This document shows positions 42,241 to 50,168 of a stretch of DNA of 59,413 bases, one piece after another. Source of the stretch: Pedobacter psychrodurus (GTDB lineage: Bacteria; Bacteroidota; Bacteroidia; Sphingobacteriales; Sphingobacteriaceae); NCBI RefSeq assembly GCF_004331735.1, contig NZ_SJSO01000030.1, forward strand, positions 1 to 59,413, read 5' to 3'. The notes below the pieces were generated by a model, which worked only from the letters and a program-made list of their open reading frames with translations, was not told the origin of the DNA and did not search any database. Numbering within the stretch: the first letter of the stretch is position 1; the number at the start of each line of letters is the position of its first letter. The translations under genes were made by a program, and so were the position numbers.

Positions 42241-42990
42241 CTAAATGTTCTTATTCCCGATCACCCTGAAAAATTCATCGCGGTAAGTATCGCCAACAGG
42301 GATGATTTTTTGGTTGATGGTAATGCGGCTACGCTCGATACTTTCTATCTTATCAACAGCAACAATATAAGATTTGTGCACCCTGATAAACTGACTTTGA
42401 GGCAAAGCTTCTTCCATTTTTTTCATACTCTGCAAGGTGATTACACGTTCATCTTTCGTAAAAATTGAAATGTAATCTTTTAAACCTTCGATGAATAAAA
42501 TATTATGCAAATAGATTTTTTGAATCTTATGCTCTGTTTTTACGAAAATATAATCTTGAACTGGATTTGATGAGCCAGAAAATGGTGCAGGTGTAACGAT
42601 CGGCTGTGCTACACTTGCAGGAGCTTCAACTGGTTTTACCTGATTATGTACTTTTTCTACTGCCTTATAAAAACGGTCGAATGCAATTGGCTTTAATAGG
42701 TAATCCGAAACATTCAGGTCGTAACTTTCTAAGGCGTACTGTGGATAAGCGGTAGTTAATATATAGTGGCATTTATTGCCAGCAATTTTTAAAAACTGGA
42801 TTCCGGTTAGCTCAGGCATTTGAATATCTAAAAACACAAGATCAATCCCCCCCCCTTGAACAATCTGCAAGGCTTCAATAGGGTTTTCGCACCTCTTAAC
42901 CATGGTTAAAAAAGGCACTTTCGAAATATAATCCTGTAAAATATCAAGCGCTAAAGGCTCATCATCAACAACAATACAGTTTAAGTTCAT
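42241..42990 (-). CDS. LytTR-family response regulator
   Basis: A 249-residue regulator with an N-terminal receiver (VVDDEPLALDIL, phospho-Asp in LVFLDIQMPE, Lys in YLLKPIAFDRF) and a C-terminal LytTR DNA-binding domain (DYIFVKTEHKIQKIYLHNILFIEGLKDY to RVHKSYIVAVDKIESIE). It pairs with the histidine kinase gene 57 bp upstream. Nine consecutive G (coding strand, 42847-42855) encode three Gly in the receiver, a possible slippage site. Probable target: the divergent peptide-ABC operon. Confidence 0.93.
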   Translation of the reverse strand: MNLNCIVVDDEPLALDILQDYISKVPFLTMVKRCENPIEALQIVQGGGIDLVFLDIQMPELTGIQFLKIAGNKCHYILTTAYPQYALESYDLNVSDYLLKPIAFDRFYKAVEKVHNQVKPVEAPASVAQPIVTPAPFSGSSNPVQDYIFVKTEHKIQKIYLHNILFIEGLKDYISIFTKDERVITLQSMKKMEEALPQSQFIRVHKSYIVAVDKIESIERSRITINQKIIPVGDTYRDEFFRVIGNKNI

Positions 42991-43047
42991 TTTTGGTTAT
43001 TATTTTAATTAATGATTTTTATATCTGGTTTATAATTGGTTATCGGA

Positions 43048-44082
43048 TTATATGTCAATCATCAGTTCGCAGGTATAATGAGTAGCCGAATTTACAACAT
43101 TTAATTTATATCTGTCAGGATAAACCAATTGTAATCGTCGTTCTACATTGGTTAAACCAACCCCTCCCTGCGCATCTTTATTCTGTTGGTTCTTTTTATT
43201 AACTACACTAAAATGCAAAATCTTCTGGTTGGCAATGATATTGATTTTAACAGGTTCTGTGGGATCGGTTACCACACCATGTTTAAATGCATTTTCTACA
43301 AATGAAATCAACATTAGGGGAACAATTTTCTGATTATCAATTTCACCGTTTAAGGTAAGCTCGATATAGGCACCATCTTTAAACCTTATTTTTTGCAGTT
43401 CGATATAACTGGTTAAATAGTCTACTTCTTTGCTTAGCGCTACTGTTGGCGTATTGCTCTCGTAAATCATGTAGCGCATAATCTCCGAAAGCTTCATAAT
43501 GGCATCGGCTGTTTTGTCCGATTTCTGATAAGCCAGGGAATAGATATTATTAAGCGAATTGAAAAGAAAATGGGGGTTTAACTGCGATTTTAAAAACTGA
43601 AGCTCCATTTCGCGGCGTTCACTTTCTAAATTCCGCTGGATCCTTTCACTTGCAAACCAATCGATAGTAAATTTGATAATGCAGCTACAGATTAAGAAAA
43701 AACCCGATAGGAAAGTAACCAGGATCACAAAATTATGAACAGGTATTTCCATTCGTTTTCCTTTGGCACTTACCGTAGTCAATACATCATCAGGGTACAA
43801 TACCGCAATGGCGGTTTTAGCAACAACAGATACGGCAATTAACAATAAGAATGCTAAAACATAGATGAGGTATTTTTTTCTCTTTTTTATTAACGCAGGA
43901 ATTAAAAAGATATAGTTAATGTAAAAAATAGAAATATTGATTATACCATAAACAACATAGCTGATAAAATAGTCTTTCATCGTATGCTTTGTGGTATCGA
44001 ATATATTGCCACCAACGATAATCATTAAGATAATTGTCCAAAAAATAGCATGTAATATTAAAGGCCCTTTACTCTGTTTCAT
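43048..44082 (-). CDS. LytS/YehU-type membrane histidine kinase
   Basis: A 344-residue sensor kinase with four N-terminal membrane helices (about residues 10-145), then a short linker and the His_kinase domain. The phospho-acceptor motif is FLKSQLNPHFLFNSLNNIYSL. An N-box (SFVENAFKHGV) and G-box (GGVGLTNVERRL) follow. The partner is the LytTR regulator downstream on the same strand. No extracellular sensor domain is obvious, so the signal may be sensed in the membrane. Confidence 0.93.
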   Translation of the reverse strand: MKQSKGPLILHAIFWTIILMIIVGGNIFDTTKHTMKDYFISYVVYGIINISIFYINYIFLIPALIKKRKKYLIYVLAFLLLIAVSVVAKTAIAVLYPDDVLTTVSAKGKRMEIPVHNFVILVTFLSGFFLICSCIIKFTIDWFASERIQRNLESERREMELQFLKSQLNPHFLFNSLNNIYSLAYQKSDKTADAIMKLSEIMRYMIYESNTPTVALSKEVDYLTSYIELQKIRFKDGAYIELTLNGEIDNQKIVPLMLISFVENAFKHGVVTDPTEPVKINIIANQKILHFSVVNKKNQQNKDAQGGVGLTNVERRLQLVYPDRYKLNVVNSATHYTCELMIDI

Positions 44083-44184
44083 TAGAAATATATTAAATGG
44101 TTATAAAGCCGATATCCGTTTAATAAACGCATATAAACTTCATGCATCCAAAATAAATAAAGTTTTACCGATTTACCTACACAA

Positions 44185-44216
44185 TCTACCAACGGGCATT
44201 TTTTTTCTACCAACGG
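44185..44216. promoter_or_regulatory. Tandem LytTR-type binding site
   Basis: The 11-mer TCTACCAACGG occurs at 44185-44195 and 44206-44216, exactly 21 bp apart. Read on the other strand, CCGTTGGTAG fits the LytTR site consensus [AC][CA]GTTN[AG][TC]. It lies between the LytTR kinase gene and the peptide-ABC genes. Confidence 0.7.
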
Positions 44217-44344
44217 CCCAATAGGCAAATTTTATCGACAAACGCCAAAAATGTCTGTTGATCTAGAATCTTGAACACTTGGTATAATAGATTTTAGCAG
44301 GTTGTTTTTCTTGAGTTTCTTTGAATCATCAAAACGAAAACAAA

Positions 44345-44602
44345 ATGAAAACATCATCAGCAATCAACTTAAAAAATCAAACAGTAATTACTGATGGCAT
44401 TTTCACAACCGCTCAAATAAAACTATCGATCATGAAAAAGTTAGCAAACACATCGCCATTTTTACTTTTATTATTACCTGTATTTATGATGATTATCTTA
44501 ACACTTACAGTTAACACCAATCAGAATGATGCAGAAATAGTTGTAAAACCTACAAAAACATCTGGTTCTATTGTGAAACAAGTAACTGCTATTTTCAAAT
44601 AG
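44345..44602 (+). CDS. Small membrane peptide upstream of ABC transporter
   Basis: An 85-residue protein of unknown family. A polar N-terminal part is followed by one strong hydrophobic segment (FLLLLLPVFMMIILTLTV) and a polar tail (KPTKTSGSIVKQVTAIFK). An internal start at 44432 (MKKLANTSPFLLL) would give a 57-residue peptide that looks like a signal-anchored product. It ends 5 bp before the ABC ATPase gene, so it is part of that operon. It could be the exported substrate, an accessory subunit or a leader-like regulator. The TTG-extended frame is rejected. Confidence 0.6.
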   Translation: MKTSSAINLKNQTVITDGIFTTAQIKLSIMKKLANTSPFLLLLLPVFMMIILTLTVNTNQNDAEIVVKPTKTSGSIVKQVTAIFK

Positions 44603-44607
44603 AAAAA

Positions 44608-45516
44608 ATGGGTAATTACGCTATCGAAACTGTAGGTTTAAACTTTAACTTCGGCAACCAGGTTATTGTAAAAGATCTTTCATTACAAGTACCAAAAGGC
44701 AGCATTTATGGTTTCTTAGGTCCCAATGGAGCTGGAAAAACAACCACGATAAAAATCTTGCTTAACCTGCTGAAGTCGCCTTCTGACCAGGTTTTTATAT
44801 TTGGTAAAGAAATAAACAGTAACCGTATAGCTACCCTTAAACGCATAGGTGCTTTAGTAGAACAACCAGCTATTTATGGCCATTTAACAGGCAAAGAAAA
44901 CCTGATTAACCGTTGTATCTTACTGGGTATTAAAAGAACCAAGGCTGATGAAATGTTGACCCTTGTAGGTTTGGCAGATGCAGCTAACAAAAAAGCCAAT
45001 AAATATTCCTTAGGTATGAAACAACGGCTAGGCATTGCGCAGGCACTGATTTCAGACCCAGAATTATTACTTTTAGATGAGCCAACCAATGGCTTAGATC
45101 CAAATGGTATCATTGAGGTTCGAAACCTGATGATCGATTTAGCCACAAAACATCAAAAAACAATATTGGTTTCAAGCCACTTATTGGCAGAAATAGAAAG
45201 AACAGCAACCCATGTTGGCATTATAAATAAAGGTCAATTATTATTTCAGGGCACTATTAATGAACTTCATTTACTGAGCAAACCTATGCTCGAAATCGAA
45301 GTCGATAATATTGAAAGTGCAAGTTCCTTTTTAACAAAGTCGGGATATGAAATTTTGACAAAAACTGATAAGTTAATTACTATACCATTTACTTCAGCTC
45401 AAAAAAGCGGAGAACTAAATACATTACTTATCCAAAATGGTTTTACAGTAAGCAGTCTTTATCAGCAACGAAAAGATCTCGAAAATTTATTCCTGGACAT
45501 TACTAAAACAAACTAA
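44608..45516 (+). CDS. ABC transporter ATP-binding protein (BcrA/NatA-like)
   Basis: A 302-residue ABC ATPase. Walker A GPNGAGKTTT, signature YSLGMKQRLGIAQAL, Walker B LLLLDEPTNGLDP and H-loop VSSHLLAE are complete. The C-terminal extension resembles DUF4162 of antibiotic/peptide exporter ATPases. The permease gene begins 2 bp downstream. Together they form an ABC-2-type exporter, of the kind used for immunity or resistance to peptides. Likely under LytTR control from the upstream tandem site. Confidence 0.94.
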   Translation: MGNYAIETVGLNFNFGNQVIVKDLSLQVPKGSIYGFLGPNGAGKTTTIKILLNLLKSPSDQVFIFGKEINSNRIATLKRIGALVEQPAIYGHLTGKENLINRCILLGIKRTKADEMLTLVGLADAANKKANKYSLGMKQRLGIAQALISDPELLLLDEPTNGLDPNGIIEVRNLMIDLATKHQKTILVSSHLLAEIERTATHVGIINKGQLLFQGTINELHLLSKPMLEIEVDNIESASSFLTKSGYEILTKTDKLITIPFTSAQKSGELNTLLIQNGFTVSSLYQQRKDLENLFLDITKTN

Positions 45517-45517
45517 C

Positions 45518-46315
45518 ATGCGCTCGCTTTACATATCTTTAATATCAGAATTTTATAAATCAAGGAAAACCCTGGCTTTCTGGGCAGCAATTTTGTTACC
45601 GCTTATCATATGTGGATTAATCACCTTTGGTTTTTATTCAGGCTCCGAAAAAATCCTCAAATTTCACTACCCTCCTATGGTACTTTGGGCACAGTATTGC
45701 GGCGCGGCGCTTGGTGTAATGGGTTTATTGATTATGCCTTTCTATGTAATATTTATGGCCTTTTCAGTCAATAATATCGAACATAAAAACGATACATGGA
45801 AAATGTTATTTGCCCAGCCCTTAAATAAATTTTCGATTTATGCGGCAAAATACCTGTATGCTGTATTGTTAATATTTATCTGCCTGTTCTTATTTGCCAC
45901 ACTCACCTACGCCTTTGGCCATTTGTTACAGATAGTAGTTCCTAAGTATAATTTTAATCAATACAACCCATCAAATATTTTAATTACCTCTTATTTTAAA
46001 TTATTCTTATCTTCTTTAGGTATTTTATCGCTACAGTTTATACTAAGTTTGCTATGGAGCGATTTCCTTAAACCGATGGGAATTGGTTTTGTTGGAACCA
46101 TAATGGGAATTATTACGGCAAATGTTGGCTGGAAATATGCTTATCTTATTCCTTATTCTCTACCAACGTTGGCATTAAGGATTACAAAAGTAAAAAAAGG
46201 TACTGATCCATTAGATTTCCCAATCTTTACTCAAGAAATATGGACAAGTTTGATTTATGCCTCCGCTCTTTTCATCATTGGATATTTTATCGTAACCAAA
46301 AAGAGTATAAAGTAA
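45518..46315 (+). CDS. ABC-2-type transporter permease
   Basis: A 265-residue membrane protein with about six helices (first at FWAAILLPLIICGLITFGFY), typical of permeases that pair with BcrA/NatA-like ATPases. It starts 2 bp after the ATPase gene. The sequence ends in a helix, FIIGYFIVTKKSIK. Substrate not known. Confidence 0.88.
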   Translation: MRSLYISLISEFYKSRKTLAFWAAILLPLIICGLITFGFYSGSEKILKFHYPPMVLWAQYCGAALGVMGLLIMPFYVIFMAFSVNNIEHKNDTWKMLFAQPLNKFSIYAAKYLYAVLLIFICLFLFATLTYAFGHLLQIVVPKYNFNQYNPSNILITSYFKLFLSSLGILSLQFILSLLWSDFLKPMGIGFVGTIMGIITANVGWKYAYLIPYSLPTLALRITKVKKGTDPLDFPIFTQEIWTSLIYASALFIIGYFIVTKKSIK

Positions 46316-46383
46316 TTGGCGTTTAAAATCGCTAACAGAATTTAACAATTAAGGTTATTACAGAATACCATACCACAAACAAA

Positions 46384-46420
46384 AGCCTGCTGATTTGACT
46401 TTAGTATCAAATAGCAGGCT
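46384..46420 (-). terminator. Terminator-type hairpin downstream of the LuxR-HTH gene
   Basis: AGCCTGCT/AGCAGGCT outer arms with a second inner pairing ATTTGA/TCAAAT, followed on the minus strand by TTTTGTTTG. It also lies past the permease stop. Confidence 0.6.
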
Positions 46421-46460
46421 ATGCTGTTTAAAATGAGAGGTTATGGTATACTTTAAATCT

Positions 46461-46691
46461 CTAAAGAGATAATATTCTTTCTTTAAACGCCCAAACAATT
46501 AATTGATAAGAATTTTTAAGATTAAGCTTTCTTACCATATTTCTTCGGTGTGTATTAACGGTATGCTCGCTGATAAAAAGCATTTCGCCAATTTCTTTAC
46601 TATTGTACCCCATTGATAGTAGGTGTACAATTTCGACTTCCCTTTCGCTAATCGAACTATGATTTTCCTGCAGCAGGATATTATTTGTCAT
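46461..46691 (-). CDS. Stand-alone LuxR/GerE-type HTH protein
   Basis: A 76-residue protein that is little more than one LuxR-type helix-turn-helix: ISEREVEIVHLLSMGYNSKEIGEMLFISEHTVNTHRRNMVRKLNLKNSYQLIVWAFK. It lacks a receiver or ligand domain. I start at the ATG at 46691 and not the TTG at 46730. It may compete with or modulate full-length NarL-type regulators such as the one encoded at 48932-49570. Confidence 0.85.
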   Translation of the reverse strand: MTNNILLQENHSSISEREVEIVHLLSMGYNSKEIGEMLFISEHTVNTHRRNMVRKLNLKNSYQLIVWAFKERILSL

Positions 46692-47006
46692 TTTTGAAAG
46701 AATTAAATGGTTTAATATTTCTATAATCAATCTTCACCTTAAGTAGACCTATTTCTAAATAGGTTCAAAATAGTTGTTTTTCTAGGATAGATAGCATTAT
46801 TACCTTATAACCGCAAATTATTGAGCTGTTATTGTATACCAAAAGTAGTGGTACCCCGCAATTCAGCGTTAGCGCAAAACGCCCTAAATTAAAGGGTATT
46901 TTTACGGTATTACTTAGTGACTTGTTGAGAGGTTATAGAATTTATTTTTTAACGTTGATTAGCTTATGACTTATTATCTATATTTGAGTTAAAACCAAAT
47001 AAATTT
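46692..47006. other. Divergent promoter region
   Basis: 315 bp between divergent genes. Apart from the promoter at 46955-46986 I see nothing coding. Confidence 0.5.
46955..46986 (+). promoter_or_regulatory. Promoter of the 47007-49570 operon
   Basis: TTG at 46955-46957, 21-nt spacer, TATATTTG at 46979-46986, then 20 nt to the ATG. Confidence 0.6.
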
Positions 47007-47462
47007 ATGACAAAAGTTCTTTTAACTAAGGATGGTAAAAACAATACCGTCCCAGTAAGCATTGCGCAACAGATGACGCAGGCCTTTCGTAAGAGCCAGA
47101 ACACAGAAAAGGGCACATATACCGAGGCAGCCTGGTTCCCTGCTGCACAGATTTCATCATTAACCAAAAAGATGGTTGAACTTGGCGGTGACGGCATTAG
47201 AATCTATTTCGGGAGGTACACGAGCGATATTATCGATCAGATCAACAAGCTTGATTACGGTGATAAAATTCCATCAACTTATGCAGAAATGAACACTTTA
47301 CTACTTGTGGTTACCAAATTAATCGACGGCAAACCCCGCACTGATTATTTTGTAGATAAGGCTTATGGGTGTGGAGATGGAGAAGAACAACCTACCGATC
47401 CTGAAAACAGATCTTCATTGTGTCCGCAACAATGCGATGATAATAGTATATTGATGTTATAA
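47007..47462 (+). CDS. Hypothetical protein, first gene of a sensor operon
   Basis: A 151-residue protein I do not recognise. No signal peptide or membrane helix. The mid part looks folded (ITKKMVELGGDGIRIYFGRY, YAEMNTLLLVVTKLIDGKPRTDYFVD). The C-terminus has four Cys (YGCGDGEE, SSLCPQQCDD), which could bind metal. It is the first gene of an operon with an unknown membrane protein and a NarL-type two-component system, so a role in signal sensing is possible. Confidence 0.7.
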   Translation: MTKVLLTKDGKNNTVPVSIAQQMTQAFRKSQNTEKGTYTEAAWFPAAQISSLTKKMVELGGDGIRIYFGRYTSDIIDQINKLDYGDKIPSTYAEMNTLLLVVTKLIDGKPRTDYFVDKAYGCGDGEEQPTDPENRSSLCPQQCDDNSILML

Positions 47463-47473
47463 CATCACTTTTG

Positions 47474-48169
47474 ATGACAGGAAAAATAGACGCTCCTCCT
47501 GATATATACAGGACTTTAAAGTATATCCTACCAACAAGCAGCTCGTACGCCGAGCTGCTTTGCCTTGGTTTTGCCATATACTTTTTATCAAAAGACAAAG
47601 GCCCATTTTGGCGGATAACCTTGTGGTACATTGTAGTAGTAATGGCTACAGAAATTATTGGAAGGTACTGTGCTGTAACCTATCGTACAAATTTATTTGT
47701 GTACAATATTTATACTTTATTTGAAATATCATACGTTATCTACGGATTTTATACTTTTATAAAACAGTATGCTGATATCAAAAAATGGATAATCGCAACC
47801 TATGGAGCAATAATATCAATTTACATCACATTCACCTCCATATATGGCATAAATGTGTACAACGCTTTTACCATAAGCGTAATGTCGGTAGTTTTTGTTA
47901 TTTATGGCTTATTGTATTTTTATCTGCTCCTGAAAGACGAAAATTATATTGATTTAAAATTTCACCCTGCATTTTGGTGGGTAGGTGGAACGTTAATATT
48001 TTATTTTGGCAGCACACTTGCTAATTTCTTTGACGATATTATACAGCAAAAATTTTTAGGAAAATACAATACACGGGGTATTATTTACACAACACTTAAC
48101 TTTTTTCTATACGGCTTTTGGGCCTATTCATTTATATGCAGAGCTCGTCAACGGAAAACATGTCCTTAA
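47474..48169 (+). CDS. Seven-helix membrane protein of unknown function
   Basis: A 231-residue protein with about seven membrane helices covering nearly all its length, for example FWRITLWYIVVVMATEII and AFTISVMSVVFVIYGLLYFYLLL. No recognised domain. Its ATG is at 47474 (a TTG precedes it by one codon). The next gene, a soluble-type HisKA_3 kinase, overlaps by 10 bp. The pair could work as membrane sensor plus kinase. Confidence 0.75.
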   Translation: MTGKIDAPPDIYRTLKYILPTSSSYAELLCLGFAIYFLSKDKGPFWRITLWYIVVVMATEIIGRYCAVTYRTNLFVYNIYTLFEISYVIYGFYTFIKQYADIKKWIIATYGAIISIYITFTSIYGINVYNAFTISVMSVVFVIYGLLYFYLLLKDENYIDLKFHPAFWWVGGTLIFYFGSTLANFFDDIIQQKFLGKYNTRGIIYTTLNFFLYGFWAYSFICRARQRKTCP

Positions 48170-48927
48170 TTCTACTGGCATCATTTGTTTTTCTCTTGAT
48201 GCCAATATTTCTACTACTTTATATCAGGTCTTACAACCGGCATAAAAAGAACCATTTTCTGGAAAAACAGAATATGCAGCAAAAATTTGAGTCCGAAATA
48301 CTTCAGACCCGGGTTGAAGTACAAGATCAGACGATGCAAAGCATAGCTACAGAATTACATGATAATGTTGGCCAATTGCTCAGCCTCACTACACTTACCT
48401 TAAACTCTGTAAATTTAAACGATGGAGAAAAGGCCAAGAAGAAAATCGACAATTCATTAGCCCTTGTTAACAAATCCATTAAAGAATTAAGGGAGTTGGC
48501 CAAGCTATTACATGGAGAGCAACTGGTAGAAAATGGCATTGGCCATGCAATAGATCAAGAAATTAACTGGCTTAATAAGGCTGGCACTTATGAATTAAAA
48601 ATCAACAACCAGCTTATTGATCTACAAATTGCATCGCCGAACAAAGACTTGATCCTTCTTCGTTTATTACAGGAAGTTATCAATAACATTATAAAACATG
48701 CCCAGGCAACCCATATCCAGATCGATTCATACCTAACAGGCAATGTTTTACATTTAAGGGTTGCAGAAAATGGAGTTGGTTTTAACCCTGAAGAAATTAA
48801 ATCAAAAAAATCGGGGATGGGGCTAAATTCTATTTATAAAAGAATTGAGATGATCAATGGAAAATTAATATTAAATTCGGCACCAGGTGAGGGCACTTCC
48901 ATTTCAATAGAAGTTCCATACCCTTAA
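48160..48927 (+). CDS. Histidine kinase, NarX/DegS-like (HisKA_3)
   Basis: A 255-residue sensor kinase. One N-terminal membrane helix (SLILLASFVFLLMPIFLLLYI) precedes a coiled coil, the phospho-acceptor motif IATELHDNVGQLLSLT, an N-box (EVINNIIKHAQAT) and a G-box (GMGLNSIYKRIEMINGK). The ATG at 48160 overlaps the previous stop by 10 bp. A start at 48136 would add eight residues. It lacks its own periplasmic sensor, so it may take the signal from the upstream membrane protein. The cognate regulator follows 4 bp on. Confidence 0.92.
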   Translation: MSLILLASFVFLLMPIFLLLYIRSYNRHKKNHFLEKQNMQQKFESEILQTRVEVQDQTMQSIATELHDNVGQLLSLTTLTLNSVNLNDGEKAKKKIDNSLALVNKSIKELRELAKLLHGEQLVENGIGHAIDQEINWLNKAGTYELKINNQLIDLQIASPNKDLILLRLLQEVINNIIKHAQATHIQIDSYLTGNVLHLRVAENGVGFNPEEIKSKKSGMGLNSIYKRIEMINGKLILNSAPGEGTSISIEVPYP

Positions 48928-48931
48928 TTGT

Positions 48932-49570
48932 ATGCAAGAACAAAGTATTTCTATCGCTATTGTTGATGATCACACGCTTTTCCGTTCCGGATTGGCAAGC
49001 CTATTGGAAGAATTTGATGATATAAATATAACGTTTGAGGCGGTAAACGGATTAGATCTCCAGGCCAAAATGAACAATCACCAGCAGGTTCAACTCGTAT
49101 TAATGGATATTAATATGCCTGTAATGGACGGTTTTGCCGCTACCAAATGGGTTAAAACCAATCATCCGAATGTACATGTACTGGCGTTAAGTATGCTTGA
49201 GGATGAAAAAGCGATTATTGGGATGCTTAAAGCCGGTGCCGGAGGATATATGCTTAAAGAATCAACACCATCAGATCTGCTAACTGCAATTAAAGTAATT
49301 GTAGATAAAGGATTTTATGTAAATGAGTTGGTATCTGGCAGACTTTTAGTAGCATTGAAAGACGATCAAAAGCCAGTATTCTCTGCAAGAGAACTTACAT
49401 TTTTACAATATTGCAGTACCGAACTTACTTATAAGGAAATTGCAGATCTCATGTATGTTAGTCCGCGCACAGTAGACAACTATAGGGAATCTCTTTTTGC
49501 CAAACTAAATATTAAATCGCGCACAGGATTAGTGGTATATGGCATTAAAAATAACCTGATCATTATCTAG
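48932..49570 (+). CDS. NarL/FixJ-type response regulator
   Basis: A 212-residue regulator with a receiver domain (IAIVDDHTLFRSGL, phospho-Asp in LVLMDINMP, Lys in YMLKESTPSDLL) and a C-terminal LuxR-type HTH (FSARELTFLQYCSTELTYKEIADLMYVSPRTVDNYRESLFAKLNI). Last gene of the operon beginning at 47007. The stand-alone HTH protein at 46461 is similar to its DNA-binding domain. Confidence 0.95.
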   Translation: MQEQSISIAIVDDHTLFRSGLASLLEEFDDINITFEAVNGLDLQAKMNNHQQVQLVLMDINMPVMDGFAATKWVKTNHPNVHVLALSMLEDEKAIIGMLKAGAGGYMLKESTPSDLLTAIKVIVDKGFYVNELVSGRLLVALKDDQKPVFSARELTFLQYCSTELTYKEIADLMYVSPRTVDNYRESLFAKLNIKSRTGLVVYGIKNNLIII

Positions 49571-49790
49571 CCTCCATTACAGCAAAATCAACATAAAATA
49601 CTGACCTAAAGTAAAATAAACATTTAATTCCAATTACTTTTCGCAAAGAAAAATCCTAAAGTAGATCAAAAGCTCAATATCTTTAATTTTTCGGATAATT
49701 TATTAAATAAAATTTGGATAACTAACTAATTAGTTTTAACTTTAGTTAAGGCAAAGTAATTTGCTATCATCCTTATTATTATTAACTATT

Positions 49791-50168
49791 ATGGAAATTA
49801 AAGATTTAACCAAAGCCGAAGAACAGATTATGCAGGTTTTATGGCAATTGGAAAAAGCATTCGTCAAAGAAGTTATTGATGAGCTGCCCCTCCCTAAACC
49901 TGCGTACAATACGGTATCAACCATTATTAGAATTTTAGAAACCAAAGGTTTTATTGGTCACGAAGCCTTCGGTAAAGCCCACCAATATCATCCTCTAATC
50001 AGTAGAGAAGAATATAAACGCCATGCAACAGAAAAACTGTTAGGCAATTACTTCGAAAATTCGGTAGAGAGTATGTTCTCTTTCTTCGTTAAAGAAGAAA
50101 AACTGGATTTAAGTGATGTTGATGAAATTTTAAAAATGATTAATAAAATTAAACATAAGCCAAAATGA
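49791..50168 (+). CDS. BlaI/MecI-family repressor
   Basis: A 125-residue winged-helix repressor: MEIKDLTKAEEQIMQVLWQLEKAFVKEVIDELP, AYNTVSTIIRILETKGFIGHEAFGKAHQYHPLIS is typical of the BlaI family. It overlaps the M56 gene by 4 bp (ATGA), the classic blaI/blaR1 layout. In Bacteroidota such pairs control functions other than beta-lactam resistance. I start at MEIKDL; the longer frame (from TTG at 49761) is not family-like. Confidence 0.93.
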   Translation: MEIKDLTKAEEQIMQVLWQLEKAFVKEVIDELPLPKPAYNTVSTIIRILETKGFIGHEAFGKAHQYHPLISREEYKRHATEKLLGNYFENSVESMFSFFVKEEKLDLSDVDEILKMINKIKHKPK

